A DNA stretch of 64,000 bases. It comes from Lottia gigantea (lineage: Eukaryota > Mollusca > Gastropoda > Lottiidae). The translations under genes and the position numbers were made by a program. This document shows, piece by piece, positions 22,620 through 35,701 of the stretch (position 1 is its first letter; each line of letters begins with the position of its first letter). A model generated the notes under the pieces. The model made no database searches. It saw only the letters and a program-made list of their open reading frames with translations, and had not been told where the DNA came from. The stretch lies in NCBI RefSeq assembly GCF_000327385.1, contig NW_008708400.1:982803-1046802 (forward strand), given 5' to 3'.

Positions 22620-25600
22620 GACCGAACTTTGTATTTGTAACTATATCTCACCGGAATATATTAAATGAAATATTAAATCGGATTATGCAATAATATTTCG
22701 CCAATAATGACACACATAGTCCTAATTCACTTCAAAAATGCAGGAAATGTATCATTGATATTAGTGTGAAAATGTCAACTCACACATGTTTTCTATAGGG
22801 AAAGACATACTTGACATAAAGTGACTGACTGTCAGAGACATTATAGTCGCCCACATCTGCTTTTTCCAGTACATACACTATCAAAAACAATCAGTTATGG
22901 ATTAGGTTTACATTTAATTCGCTTTTAAGTTTCTGAGAGAAATGTTTCAAAAGGTATTTAAAGGGAAATAACTACAGTAATAAATATTATATTTTTGTTA
23001 ATAGGCTGAAATTTGATCCAAAATGGTACCTGCATGGAATGAAAGCTACATTTTAAATATATATATATAAAAAAAATCAAAACCATCCCGAGGAAACAAA
23101 TGCAAAAATTTTAACTGTAAAGAGATATCTTGGTACACGGAAAAAAATCATGATAACAAAATAAACAAATTATAACATATATTAAAATTCATCCGAAATG
23201 AACGCTCATACAACGACATGTTTATCTTGATGAGTAATATTGTTAGACATATCATCTTACTTATGATTCCCGGGTCCCGTTTCGCAATAAAAACTTCGGT
23301 TGTAAGAATGATATTTTTTAATGTATATTCCACACAAACGACAAATTTTTATCGAATAAGAGAGAAAACTAGAAAAACGTTTAAATAAAAACATAAAGTA
23401 TCTTACTAGCTCGATATTCCTTAAATTTTAACCATAAAGATTAATACATTCAAAAAATATTAACGTTTTCATTTTGTTACCATAACACTCGAAAGCAAAC
23501 ATGTTCACCTATTTTCTTACGCCCCTGTTTGGGTGTGTTCAGGATAGACCCTTCAAAATTAAATCCGGAAGCTAGCACACCTTTTGTTAGGGATTAGTGC
23601 ATGTCTCTTTCTCTCCTATTGCGTTACTGGGCGTGTGTATAGAGTATACTTTTCGAGGTGTGATACTTTCAACCCAGTTATTCATATAAATAAACCTCAC
23701 GAACTTCATTCAGATTATAATAAATTATAATAAAGATAACAATCTATATTTATATACTATATAAGTTTGTGTAATTTAAGTGCGCGATACAGTTTATTTC
23801 GGAGGAAGGTTGACCTACTTTACCTTCGTTTATCTTGAAGGGATTAAAAAAAAATATCGGGGACGCTAAAAGTTACCAATTCAATAAAATTATACAACAT
23901 CACTCAAAATGTATCTGAAATAGTGACGTCAGATCTGTACTAAAGTGTTCACTGTTGACCTTATTGCGAATTATTTAATTATGTATGATAGCACAAATAC
24001 TTCCTTCGATTTGAAATGTTTAGTAATAGCATTTAAGCGTGGCGGTCGCGTTCAAATTAAAAGGATTGTCATTGATATTCAAGAAATTTTGTTGGGGGAA
24101 TGCTGAAAAGTTAAATTAACACGGCTAACTGACTTATTATTTGTAACTATACCACCCCTTTAAATTGACCTTGGCTACACGGAAATTAAATAGATCCCTA
24201 CCTATCCCGGATTCAAATTCACCAATCGTATGTGAGGTCAACACTTCCCGTTCGAAAGCCGACTATTCACAATGATTTAGCAAATAATGATCTATAATTA
24301 TATGCAACAATTTTTTTGACAAATATTATACATGTGGTAAAAAGATGCTTCTAAATTTGAATATGTGCTTTTATACTGGCAATGTTAAATTAAGTTTTAT
24401 AGATGTTTTCAAATCTTATTCTAAGACACGGGCGTTAAATACAGTTATTGAATTGATGTTTCTTCGTTTATCTTATCTTTTTACATATATGATACATCGG
24501 ATTAAACTGCATATTATATTTTGCCATTGACACCCAGCTTAATGGGCCCCGCACTGTAGCGATCACCAGTTGCGTATGGTTGAGAGTATAAAATAATGGG
24601 CATACGTTTCATGTGATAGGATAGATATTGATAAAAAGGTCAATTTCACTTGCTTTTTTTGCTTATACGCACACGCAAATCAAATGTTTCATATGACACA
24701 TACAGATTTGAAGGCTCAAATTTCGACGAAAACACTATTACTGATGGGCTTTGCCGTTTCTGAGGTTAAGGTACAACTGATAAAAAATAGCGCATCTGTC
24801 CCTTTAAAACATTTCTATTGGAGCTTTAACACAATATTGCCATACTTTTATGAAATCAATTTGAGCCACTCTCTTATTATTCGGAGAATATCGCATTGTT
24901 TTCAGATGCAGATAGAGTGATGGCATCGTCGTAAAATGTTAACAACCACAGCAAAGACCCATTTGTGTCCTATTCATTCCATTGTGTAGGCATACCTGGT
25001 TTGCACAATTTGCTAAATGTTTCTGCCAAGACAGCGAAACTAAATCTATGAAGATAATATATGGAATTTTATCCTGATAATATTACAGAATCTGCCATTT
25101 GTTGAATAACATTATCATGAATGATATGTTCAGACTGGCACAGCGTAATTTGATAATATTGCCTGAAATCATTTCCACTATAAAACCAAAACAGGAAATA
25201 AAAGGTTTTGTCAAACATATTTTCTCCAAAAATTGAAGATCAACACAAGAGATAACAAAGATTAAGCATACCCATCTCATAAAACTTAACTACCAACTTA
25301 ACAATCTAGTTTTAAAATACAATGATCACTAGAGACATAAATTTATAATGAAAGTTTAAAAATCTTGAACATGATATAGGTTTCGTGTTATGTAGCCTTT
25401 GCAACCATGTAAGAAAATTACATGATAACAACACGAGTTTAACTAAACAAATAAAAAAAGGAAATACAGCCTTGTGCTTGCCTTAAAGAAAAAAAACAGT
25501 TGGGCGACTGGTACATTGAAAAACACCGAAATTTCTGAGGCCCTTTCTATTTAGCATCACCAATGACGTCACAATATCGATAATATCTGCATTGGGGAAT

Positions 25601-27880
25601 GGATTAATATTTGGGATAGCTTCCATTTGTACATTTTTATCTAATTGTACAAGAACCCGGTGTAAAATTTTAATCTGATGTGTGGCAGTAATTAATTGAA
25701 ATATGTAATGACCTGATGATCATGTAAAGGGATAGACGCGGTAAATTGGGTAAATTGGCATAATTTCTTCATAAAACTACGAATTTCTTTCTCAATTTCT
25801 ATAGATTTCTTTTCTATATATAACAGTGTCACAACTTCGGTTGTAGGTAGAAAATAGAGAGAAAAGCAAGGTGGAGAAGAAAGGATGAAAGACGAGAATA
25901 CACGAGAAAGTAAAGAGAATAGACAGGGGGAAGTATATATATAAAAATTAGGTAGCTTTACAAAATGTTGGAGTGGAAATTTCAGATCGATCTCGCCAAT
26001 GATGTTCAAAAATATAATAGAATAAAACATTAGATACAACGGATCAAGCTATTTCTAGACAAAACGCTCCATAGTTCTTCAAAGCTTATAGAGACCACCG
26101 GACGTTGCCTTATATTACTAGATTTAGCAAAAATTTAAAAAAGGGTTATTGTGACTCGCAAATTACGATGCGATAACGCTTAAATGAACCCTGCCTTAAC
26201 GATAACCTCAGGTCAATAAGTGCTTAAGACTTCGTTCCAAGAATTTGCATCATTTCCTGTAAGAATAACAGTAAATCATACAGTCTCCTTAGATGGATTG
26301 AAATTTCGTGTAGCAAGGACGGATGTTAAATTTGAAAACACGGACGTGAAATCAACATGGTATGACCAATGAATTAAAATACGGAAGTGTCCTTGTACAT
26401 AACCAAATACAAAGAGATGTTTCTATTTTCAGGTACGGTATTGTCAATTTGACTAATTACATGTACATGAAACAAGTTATATCCGCTATATTAATAGTAA
26501 GCTATGTATACATCATTTACCTTCAGGCAATTATATACCTCTTTTTAAAAAAACGAAACACAGAATTAGGGTGGCGTAGTTTCTGTGTATATATATTGGA
26601 TACAAAAAATGTCATTTCCAACTCTCAGATGATGACATTGAAAAAAAGCGAGCCACCATTCTTCAAAATGTAATGAAAATGTCATGATTTGGACATTCAC
26701 TCTAAAGTATGCAAATGACCCACTCAAAGGTGTCAAAGGTAATACTTCCACGTAAGGGTAATAATAACGACTAGGAAACTAAGGCTGTCATCACGTCACT
26801 TCCGCCGGTACGTTTTGTTTTAATTATAAACAGATAAACCAGCCTCCAGAATTTTATCGAGAAATTGTACCAAAGCCGAAATGTGTAAAAGCAAATATTT
26901 AGACGACTATATCAACTTAAAATAATGCTACTTAAGTAGGTAAGCATTACTACATAAACTACATTACGTTTTGGGTTCTGATCACGAATAAGGTTGTACA
27001 CAAATTTTAAATTGTTTATCTCCGGAAACGATAAATAAGTTACATGTGCGACCTCGCGTGACCTCATTTGCATGTTTTGATAAACATGGGTTATCTTTGA
27101 AACGTCAACTTTCAGAATTTTTCCTGTCGTTTTAAAGCAATGTCAAATTTGTTATTTATTTCCATCATATACAAAATGGCAGATTTCAAATATCACCAAA
27201 CATCACTATTTTTTATCGGTCAAATTCCTTTTAATCCCGAGCTGTAATTGGAATTTCAAATGCCGTGTAGTAGAATATATTCCAGTGAAGAAAGTCTGGT
27301 GACAAACTAGCGGAATCCATGTCAGCAGATAAATTCTATGTAACACAATCTGGGCCATATTCTTATTTTCTTTTAATGAATATTAGCAATAAATTACTTG
27401 AAAGAATTGTCATTAGTTATAATGAATTATTATTTAAGATACATACTAAGACATGATGATTATAAAAATGGGTATCAATACAACGTGTTTTTCTCGACTT
27501 TTTTTTTATAGATCAAACATTGTACACGAGGTGAGGTATTTTGCCGCCGTTGTCGTATTGGTTACTCATGAGAAAATGGTCAAAATGAGGGATTCATAAA
27601 AAAAAAACCGAAACAAACAAATTTTAATTATTTTATACAATATTTTAACTTTGACGAAATTCGGTTTTGAATCCTAATATTCACGAATATAGGTTACACA
27701 AATGTATACATGTATTGTAGGCGCGTGACACAAGCATGGCATGTAATGTTATGTCCCTTTCGATACCACTGGATTGCCAAGTGTCTAAAAACATGTTATC
27801 TAAAGTGGTACTTTTGATAACAAATTTTAGTAAATTCATACCTTACGCCCACTCGTAAAGATATATATTATAGCAATAAA
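22620..27880. other. Intergenic stretch without recognised genes
   Basis: AT-rich, no convincing exons. A dispersed repeat (24692-24812) shares gacacatacagatttgaagg, then ccgtttctgaggttaaggt and atctgtccctttaa, with 39889-39975. A short phrase gctgtcatcacgtcacttcc at about 26790 resembles 12797 (gactgtcgtcacttcc). Nothing else is supportable. Confidence 0.5.
24692..24812 (+). repeat. Dispersed repeat shared with 39889-39975
   Basis: gacacatacagatttgaagg, gccgtttctgaggttaaggt and gcatctgtccctttaaaa occur in the same order at 39889-39975 as gacacacacggatttgaagg, ccgtttctgagactaaggtt and gaatctgtctctttaat. Interspersed repeat of unknown class. Confidence 0.55.
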
Positions 27881-28004
27881 TCTAATAGTAATGAGTAATG
27901 AACCTCCTGGGATTTGGGGTGAAAATATGTTCCAATTTTCACGCATGGTTATTCGTCGACACAGAGTACTGTTAGAAGCTGCTCTTCAACTTCAATTTAA
28001 TACC

Positions 28005-29460
28005 TGTAGATTATCAATGTCTTGTTCTAGATGTAAATCATCAATGTCTAGTTCTACCTGTAAATTATCAATGCCTAGTTCTACCTGTAAATTATCAATA
28101 TCTAGTTCTACCTGTAAATTATCAATGTCTAGTTCTACCTGTAAATTATCAATATCTAGTTCTACCTGTAAATTATCAATGTCTGGTTCTACCTGTAAAT
28201 TATCAATATCTAGTTCTACCTTTAAATTATCAATGTCTTGTTTTACCTGTAAATCATCAATATCTAGTTCTACCTGTAGATTATCAATGTCTAGTTCTAC
28301 CTGTAAATTATCGATATCTAGCTCTATCTGTAAATTATCAATATCTAGTTCTGCCTGTAAATTATCAATGTCTTGTTCTACCTGTAAATTATCAATATTT
28401 AGTTCTACCTGTAAATTATCAATATCTAGTTCTAGCTGTAAATTATCAATATCTAGTTCTACCTGTAAATTTTCAATGTCTAGTTCTAGCTGTAAATTAT
28501 CAATATCTAGTTCTACCTGTAAATTATCAATATCTAGTTCTGCCTGTAAATTATCAATGTCTAGTTCTACCTGTAAATTATCAATGTCTTGTTCTACCTG
28601 TAAATTATCAATATCTAGTTCTACCTGTAAATTATCAATATCTACTTCTACCTGTAAATTATCGATATCTGGTTCTACCTGTAAATTATCAATATCTAGT
28701 TCTACCTGTAAATTATCAATGTCTAATTCTACCTGTAAATTATCAATGTCTAGTTCTAGCTGTAAAGTATCAATGTCTAGTACTGCCTGTAAATCATCGA
28801 ATATAGTTCTAGCTGTAAATTATTAATGCTAGTTCTACCTGTAAATAAGCAATGTCTAGTACTGCCTGTAAATCATCGAATGTAGTTCTACATGTAAATT
28901 ATCAATGTCTAGTTCTACCTGTAAATTATCAATGTCTAGTACTGCCTGTAAATCATCGAATATAGTTCTAGCTGTAAATTATCAATGTCTAGTTCTACCT
29001 GTAAATTATCAATGTCTAGTAATGCCTATAAATTATCAATGTCTAGTAATGCCTATAAATCATCGAATGTAGTTCTACCTGTAAGTTATCAATGTCTAGT
29101 TCTACCTGTAAATTATCGATATTTAGCTCTACCTGTAAATTATCAATGTCTAATTCTACCTGTAAATTATCAATGTCTAGTACTGCCTGTAAATCATCGA
29201 ATATAGTTCTAGCTGTAAATTATCAATGTCTAGTTCTACCTGTAAATTATCAATGTTTAGTACTGCCTGTAAATCATCGAATATAGTTCTAGCTGTAAAT
29301 TATCAATGTCTAGTTCTAGCTGTAAATTATCAATGTCTAGTACTGCCTGTAAATCATCGAATATAGTTCTAGCTGTAAATTATCAATGTCTAGTACTGCC
29401 TGTAAATCATCGAATATAGTTCTAGCTGTAAATTATCAATATCTAATCCTACCTGAAAAT
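28005..29460. repeat. 27-bp minisatellite, about 50 copies
   Basis: The unit is tctagttctacctgtaaatt followed by atcaatg, 27 bases. Variant units (tctagtactgcctgtaaatc, atcgaatatagttctagc) appear toward the right and group into multi-unit blocks. Because 27 is a multiple of three, part of it (27891-28826) reads as a false 311-codon frame of SSSTCKLSM repeats. On the minus strand each unit holds ttgataatttacag|gtaga, an acceptor-like and donor-like word back to back. Confidence 0.95.
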
Positions 29461-30095
29461 TATCAATATCTAGTACTGTCTGAAAGTAGAAACTATCTAG
29501 TTCTGCCTGTAATGTCTAATCCTACCTGAAAATTATCAATATCTAGTACTGTCTGTAAAGTGGAAACTATCTAGTTCTGCTTGTAATGTCTAATCCTACC
29601 TGTAAATTATCAATATCTAGTACTGTCTGTAAAGTGGAAACTATCTAGTTCTGCTTGTAATGTCTAATCCTACCTGAAAATTATCAATATCTAGTACTGT
29701 CTGTAAAGTGGAAACTATCTAGTTCTGCCTGTAATGTCTAATCCTACCTGAAAATTATCAATATCTAGTACTGTCTGTAAAGTGGAAACTATCTAGTTCT
29801 GCTTGTAATGTCTAATCCTACCTGTAAATTATCAATATCTAGTACTGTCTGTAAAGTGGAAACTATCTAGTTCTGCTTGTAATGTCTAATCCTACCTGAA
29901 AATTATCAATATCTAGTACTGTCTGTAAAGTGGAAACTATCTAGTTCTGCCTGTAATGTCTAATCCTACCTGAAAATTATCAATATCTAGTACTGTCTGT
30001 AAAGTGGAAACTATCTAGTTCTGCTTGTAATGTCTAATCCTACCTGTAAATTATCAATATTTAGTTCTATCAGTAAATCATCGATATCTAGTTTA
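29461..30095. repeat. 74-bp higher-order array derived from the 27-bp minisatellite
   Basis: Here three diverged 27-bp-type units (tctaatcctacctgaaaatt..., tctagtactgtctgtaaagt..., tctagttctgcctgtaatg) are locked together into a 74-base block that repeats about nine times with very high identity. Starts of successive blocks are 74 apart (for example 29641 and 29715). A clear case of homogenisation at a higher order. Confidence 0.93.
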
Positions 30096-30119
30096 ACCTA
30101 TTCATAAATAATCAATATT

Positions 30120-33100
30120 TACTACAACGTACAGGAAAAGTAATTTTATGAAAAAAATATCTAATGAGTCACTAACCCCACACAATAGACCTATAATAAC
30201 AGACATGTTGGTGTATCACATATCATTAAGCTATCACAATTTGTGTAGGTAAAAATCCTAATATATCTATGTGGAAACCTATAATATCAACTTCCTACTA
30301 ATCCATCTGATTAGTATTTCGGAATTCCAGGAAAATTAAGTAAAGTAGATACTTGCCCTGTCATTGTGCGTAGCGTCTTCATCTTTAATGCTTCAAATTG
30401 TAACGAATTGTGTTGTAACTGTCGAGGAAGTATGCACATTGTCTCGATATGGCCTTCACGTCAAGCAACAGACAGAACCTTTATGAACTGAGTATTTTAC
30501 GATCAACTTCCGATTATTTATAGACAAATGCTAATTTGTTTGCCTTATTATTCAAAATATGTGACAATCACAACAGAGATAAATGAATCATCTGGCTTCA
30601 TAATATATCTTATTTACCATAAATTACCTCTAAAAAAGTTTGTTAAACATTTTCAAACGATAATGTATAATACATTATTTAATATCAAATTCTAAAAAAG
30701 AATTGAACATGGTACGAATTTTTTGGATGTAACATTCAACTGAGACATCTTCAATGCTGCTTCAAAAAGATAAGACAGAATTAATAGACCATTGCAAACA
30801 CTAAATTACATTGTGGTGGAGCACCTGATGATTCCTTTTTCAAAATGTTATAAAGATAGGTTTACTCATGTCAACCACTTTCGATCTCCTGTGATCAGGG
30901 CCGACAACTGAACAAGTGAAAAGTTAAAACGATTGTCCGTCTAAATATTTTCTGCATCCAGTTTCAACCTTCATGCTGCTACCTATTTCATCCAACAACC
31001 AAATAGATTTTAAAGAGTAAAGTTTTCTCGAGGTTGAATCTCACAATCTCTCTAGCCAATGAGAATGGTGTTGTGGGTAATGTTATTTTTTATACCATGG
31101 ATGGAAATGAAGAAACCTGGTGTAATTGATGATCAAGGTCAAGGTGGTGTTAAAGCTAAATGGTCAGTTTTATCCTTATGTTAATCCATTTCTTAATCTA
31201 TAATATACATGCTTTCGTCTTCGTCAATCCAACAAGGTAATGAGATGCAGCTATAGAGCAAGACTCTTCATCCAGTCTCTTGATAACATATTCCCCCAAA
31301 AATATCTTTCAATTTGTTACAACCCTGTCAACCAGAGGTTGAACAGAGTTGAAGACTTTGGTTTTTTGAGTGAACAGTGCAGTTCGGATGCTATGGGTTG
31401 AGGGTTGCGAGAGATCCTCAACCCTAACTGTATATTTTGAAACTTGGAATGTTAAAAAATTTAGGACTTATTTCTCGGAAGTGGCAATCTGCACCCCGAA
31501 AAAACAATAACCTTGAAAATTATACCTTATATAAAAAATATTACTTTATTTTATGTCACATAAAACGTGTATGATGAAATTTATAGAGGCCTTCAGTATA
31601 AATTATATGGTCAGTAAACAACCTTCCTACGCGTTGAAGAACAGCAATTCATTTTTTATTTCAACATTTTTGACTTTTTATAGAGTCTTTATTAATGTTT
31701 TTTTGACATTTTTTAAATATCACTGTATATTTCATAGGAGTATGAAACTTTATATGATGATTTGAAAAATTCAATAGTCAAAATCTCATCAAACACATAA
31801 CATGAAACAGTAATCGATGACAATGGTAGTAATTTTGAAAAATGGTAACAAAAATAGATGTAAAGACATTTTCAACCACAGGCAAAAATGACTAAACAAT
31901 ATTATATCAATTTCCGTTTTCAAGCAAGAAGGTGATCTTTTTTTTTGTCATCCTAAATTACGTTGATGCACTGGGACCTTTGGTAAAGTTTAAGACAGTT
32001 GATGAATGATTCATAACGCAACCGTACGTATTTTTTTTCGTGCAAGTATTTTCTAATTTTGTCGACGTCACAAATTCCAAATCAAAGGAAACCAACCAAA
32101 TCTTCGTGACTTGTGGTGATAAAAGGTTACATGACATTTTATGAGTGATGCTGAAAGTGATGACGAGCTGATCAATCACAGATAAACATCAGGTTGGCGA
32201 GATACAGATTTCTAAATTCCAACTTGCGCTCCGTAAAACCACAAGCGGACGAAACAATAAGGTCTATATGGGCTGACAATTTTTGGTCTTGCATAATAGA
32301 AAGGAATGACAAAACCAGTTGTCTGCAGAAATCTGAAGCGCTTTTTGTCCAGTATACAATGGCCGCCATTTCATAAATGTAGTATACAGTATATAAAGTA
32401 ATAATAAGTAAAAAAAAAATTACCGAACTGGCCTAGGTCATTGTTATATTTAAAAACGGAAAATTCGTAAAAGAGTTAATGTTTATTGCATTTCCCTAGG
32501 AAATAACCTTAAATTACATTCGTGGAAAATTTTTAGTTGTGACATTTAATATAAAACGTCTCCAAATTGGTAAAAGTAAGGGTGAATACCCAATAAGGGA
32601 AAATGAAAGTTAGCTTTACGATACAATTAGGCATTAGCCTATTTCCTATCGACAACAAAGACTTGCATGTTGTTTGACATACTGAGTCAATGTTTATTGT
32701 CCAATCCAGACCACAAGACACATTTCCATCCGACAATCATCACTGACAGGGTATACAGGGTTGACAGTTGAAAATCCGAACGAAGTTTCATCTAAACTTA
32801 ATCTCACTGAGCCACTCAGATTCCCTAATAGATAATAAAGCATTGCCTTCATATAAGTTCATATAAAATATGATCCTATATAACGATTTTTAGGCTAATA
32901 AAACTTTAAAAATAAATCCATTTTTATTTTTAAGAATAATTAGCTTCAAATTGTATTTGAAAAAATATAACGCCCCAAAATAGCAGTAGCATATCTAGAT
33001 GTTAGATGTAAACAGTAAGATACAGCACGCGAGGCGGTGAACTCTTACTCTAACTTAAAATAGTATATACCAATGGTTTTAATAACTTAATTTGTGTTCA

Positions 33101-34500
33101 GTATACGGCTATACGATCATACAAATAGTAGTCACCTACATCAAAATATCTAAGTAGTCTTACCTATATACCGCTAAGACCATACCTTGATACTAAAGTC
33201 GGAAGTTTTTCATATGATAATTGACTTAGAGCGTTTTACTTCCGGGGGGGGAGGGATAAAGTGTCATTTTAAGATGATTGACACATTCTTCAGACCATAT
33301 TCAGAGAACAGGTCATTCATAACATTTTTGTACATCACAATGGCCCTATGAATTATATTGACATAATCTTTGTGGAAAGCGGTAGTATTCATTTTTTAGA
33401 ATATTGAACAACACACAGACACTTTTCGTTTGTGTCACGACAAAATAATGTCAATGAAATTGAACAGTATTAAATAAAATCAAAATCACGAGGTTTCTTT
33501 ATTTTTTATGAGGTTCTCCCTCTAATTCAAAATTTATATACAAGCAATTGACTTAAAGGCATATGATCGTCACAAGATTCTGACTACGGAAGAAATATCT
33601 AGTTCATAAACAATTAAAAATACCCAAATCCGATAACTAATATGCGCAATGAATGCAAACATTAATTTTCACTACTTTCGGGGGAAGAAAGTTCTGCGCC
33701 ACAAGGGAGATAACTCAAGATTGAAGTTTCCTATCAGAAAAATAATTTTAGGCTATTTTTTTTTTTGCAAGGGCATGTAACAAAGTAGCAGAGAGGGCAA
33801 TTGTGAAGCATGACATATAATCATCTGTTTCGCCGCGCTTTTTTACTATATGTTACAAATATTACATTTATATTACATTATTGCGTTTTCAAGTAAATAA
33901 TGTTACATAAAAATTAAATATGGTATTTGAAAGTACAAATTTGTCATAGACGACAACACTTCAACTCATAGAGCCCTGAAAATACATCAAATTATCTGCT
34001 GGCAAATATATTTCATCATTATCACATATCACGGAGACTATGTCAATTCTTGTTACTGATGAAGTTTGGAAAGACTGGCAAGGATTCGACTCTACCGCCA
34101 AACATACAACCCCTCCTGAGACCCGATGTCTGTGTATGATACAAATATTCCTTGACAGTAACTAGGTATTAAAGGGCGAGTCTGATTTTATTCGTAGGTC
34201 GGAAAACTTATTTGCTAAAATTTATATGAACTATACTAAAATCTAGAGAAATGTGTCCCTTAACATATCTGAGAGTTTTAATTTAAGTATCTTGCCGTAT
34301 GTTTTGGTTCATGTTGGAAAAAGGGTATCATTTTTTAGCAAAATAAACCTCCAGAGAAACTTTATTTTGAAGGTTGTAACTTAAAATATCATGAATATAT
34401 TTCACATACTTTAATACATTTTCCATTCATTTCATGTCAACCTGATATAATCATATAGCGGATGTATGACAGTCAGTGACCAAAATAATCTCCGCAGTGG
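30120..34500. other. Gene-poor stretch
   Basis: No reliable exon. A hairpin ggttgaggg/cctcaacc lies at 31397-31425. A minus-strand 65-codon frame at 32369-32175 starts with a favourable context (gaaATGGCGGCC) but shows no known domain. The rest is AT-rich. Confidence 0.45.
32175..32369 (-). CDS. Possible small open reading frame or first exon, unrecognised
   Basis: ATG in a good context opens MAAIVYWTKSASDFCRQLVL and runs 65 codons to TGA. Upstream on the minus strand is TTATATAC about 30 bases before the ATG. Codon third positions are mixed. It matches nothing known to me and could be chance or a repeat-derived frame. Confidence 0.15.
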
Positions 34501-34507
34501 AAACTGA

Positions 34508-34540
34508 CACGTGACAAGGACGACGAACCTTTTATAAAAA
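34508..34540 (+). promoter_or_regulatory. Candidate promoter: CACGTG E-box and TATA box
   Basis: CACGTG at 34508-34513 is followed 19 bases later by TATAAAAA (34533-34540), in a less AT-rich setting. Transcription would start near 34560-34570, just before the open stretch that begins at 34604. No start codon lies in good context between them, so link to that stretch is unproven. Confidence 0.35.
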
Positions 34541-34603
34541 GAGGAACACGTTACAGGTAAACGTCGATTAATCGTGTCAGTTAAACAGGATATACTTAAT
34601 CAG

Positions 34604-34821
34604 GTTATATTTTGGTAATTTCAACAAAATACGGAAATAATTTCCGGAAAAAACGTAGGAAAATAGTTGTCAAGCGATTTCCACTGCCGAACTCGACTAT
34701 TCATTCTAATATTTACTCCCCAACTCAGTGGCTCAACTACTACAGGGACATGTTGAACCAAGTTCACGGACCCCCACCCCACGACAAAAATGCAGAAGAG
34801 CAAGAGCCTCCTCTTATTTAA
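34604..34821 (+). CDS. Orphan exon-like coding stretch, terminal, unrecognised
   Basis: After an AG at 34602-34603 the frame opens with YILVISTKYGNNFRKKRRKI and runs to a TAA at 34819-34821, ending SPTQWLNYYRDMLNQVHG then PPPHDKNAEEQEPPLI. Third codon positions in the second half are mostly C or G (aac tcg act, tac tcc, ctc aac tac tac agg gac), unlike the AT-rich flanks, which suggests real coding use. A short hydrophobic start, a basic stretch and an acidic tail would fit the cytoplasmic end of a membrane protein or a peptide precursor (KKRRK and KR sites). Upstream exons were not found. Function unknown. Confidence 0.35.
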
Positions 34822-35615
34822 TTGAACCACTGACCTAATTACCCAATCAGATAAATCGTCCATGGCATAATAATTTTTTTGATTTTAGAGTAGCATTTTA
34901 GAACCAATGTCAGGATTGCTAACCGAGTTTTGAAAAATAAAAAATGTATGTCCCGCCTTGTTTATTTTATTGTTTCGACACTATCAGTTCAGGATATGAC
35001 GTCTTCAGATCGCAGTAGGATTGAAGTATCTCAGAGATATAACAGAAATATGTTTATATCTGAATGACGTATCAGGAAACAAGTAATAGCGTTGTTTATC
35101 TTACGGAGGTGAACCAAGAATATTCTAAAGGTGAGGCCAAGGTTTTAAAAATTGGGTGACATTGGTCTAATTCATATAAGATAAATGTGCCTCCATTATA
35201 GACACACTTTATTACTCAATAAGCCTTTTGAAAATAAAAACACTCTAATTTGTCAGAAAACTCACTGCAAACTTCATAGAAATTAATCACAATGTCAGTC
35301 ATAACCTGTCGACGGTTAACCTCAACATAGAGTCTGAAGGAAGTACTTAACAATTGTAAACTCTGTCTTAATGATAATGGTTCATGATTAATTTAATTTT
35401 GTTATTTTGGTATACGTCCAATCAAAGGTAAACAATGCCAGATGAACAACTAATCGATGGATGCTATACCACAAAGCAAAGAAGACGCGGGTTTTTGTCG
35501 ATGGCACAATGTTAATCAAAACTCAAGATGATACATCGTAATTTTAAGATAACTGGCAACAATGGATGAACGTAACAGAGTGGAAAAAGATGTAATTTGG
35601 GTCTTTTGGTTCGGG

Positions 35616-35701
35616 TATATAAAGAGGGGAAGTGATAGTTATCCACGTCTACAAGGCTTACTCTGTAAAATGAACGATGCCGTATTCTTCTATCGTATTT
35701 T
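35616..35701 (+). promoter_or_regulatory. Candidate TATA promoter with short first coding exon
   Basis: TATATAAAG at 35616-35624 is followed at 35670 by an ATG opening MNDAVFFYRI, which ends at a strong donor (gtaagtat) after 35701. The spacing fits a TATA promoter with a start site near 35645. No matching second exon could be chosen, so the product is unknown. Confidence 0.3.

Noticed and set aside
25692-26039. 115-codon minus-strand frame
   Set aside because: Hydrophobic and AT-driven, no splice sites, no recognisable domain.
27891-28826. 311-codon frame rich in SSSTCKLSM
   Set aside because: Product of the 27-bp minisatellite; the frame ends as soon as variant units appear.
28005-30095. 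CRISPR-like array
   Set aside because: Units are contiguous with no unique spacers, and the genome is eukaryotic.
30333-30382. Minus-strand ATG with a GC-type donor (GCAAGT) giving MKTLRTMTG
   Set aside because: No second exon with a usable frame; the array downstream gives only short frames.
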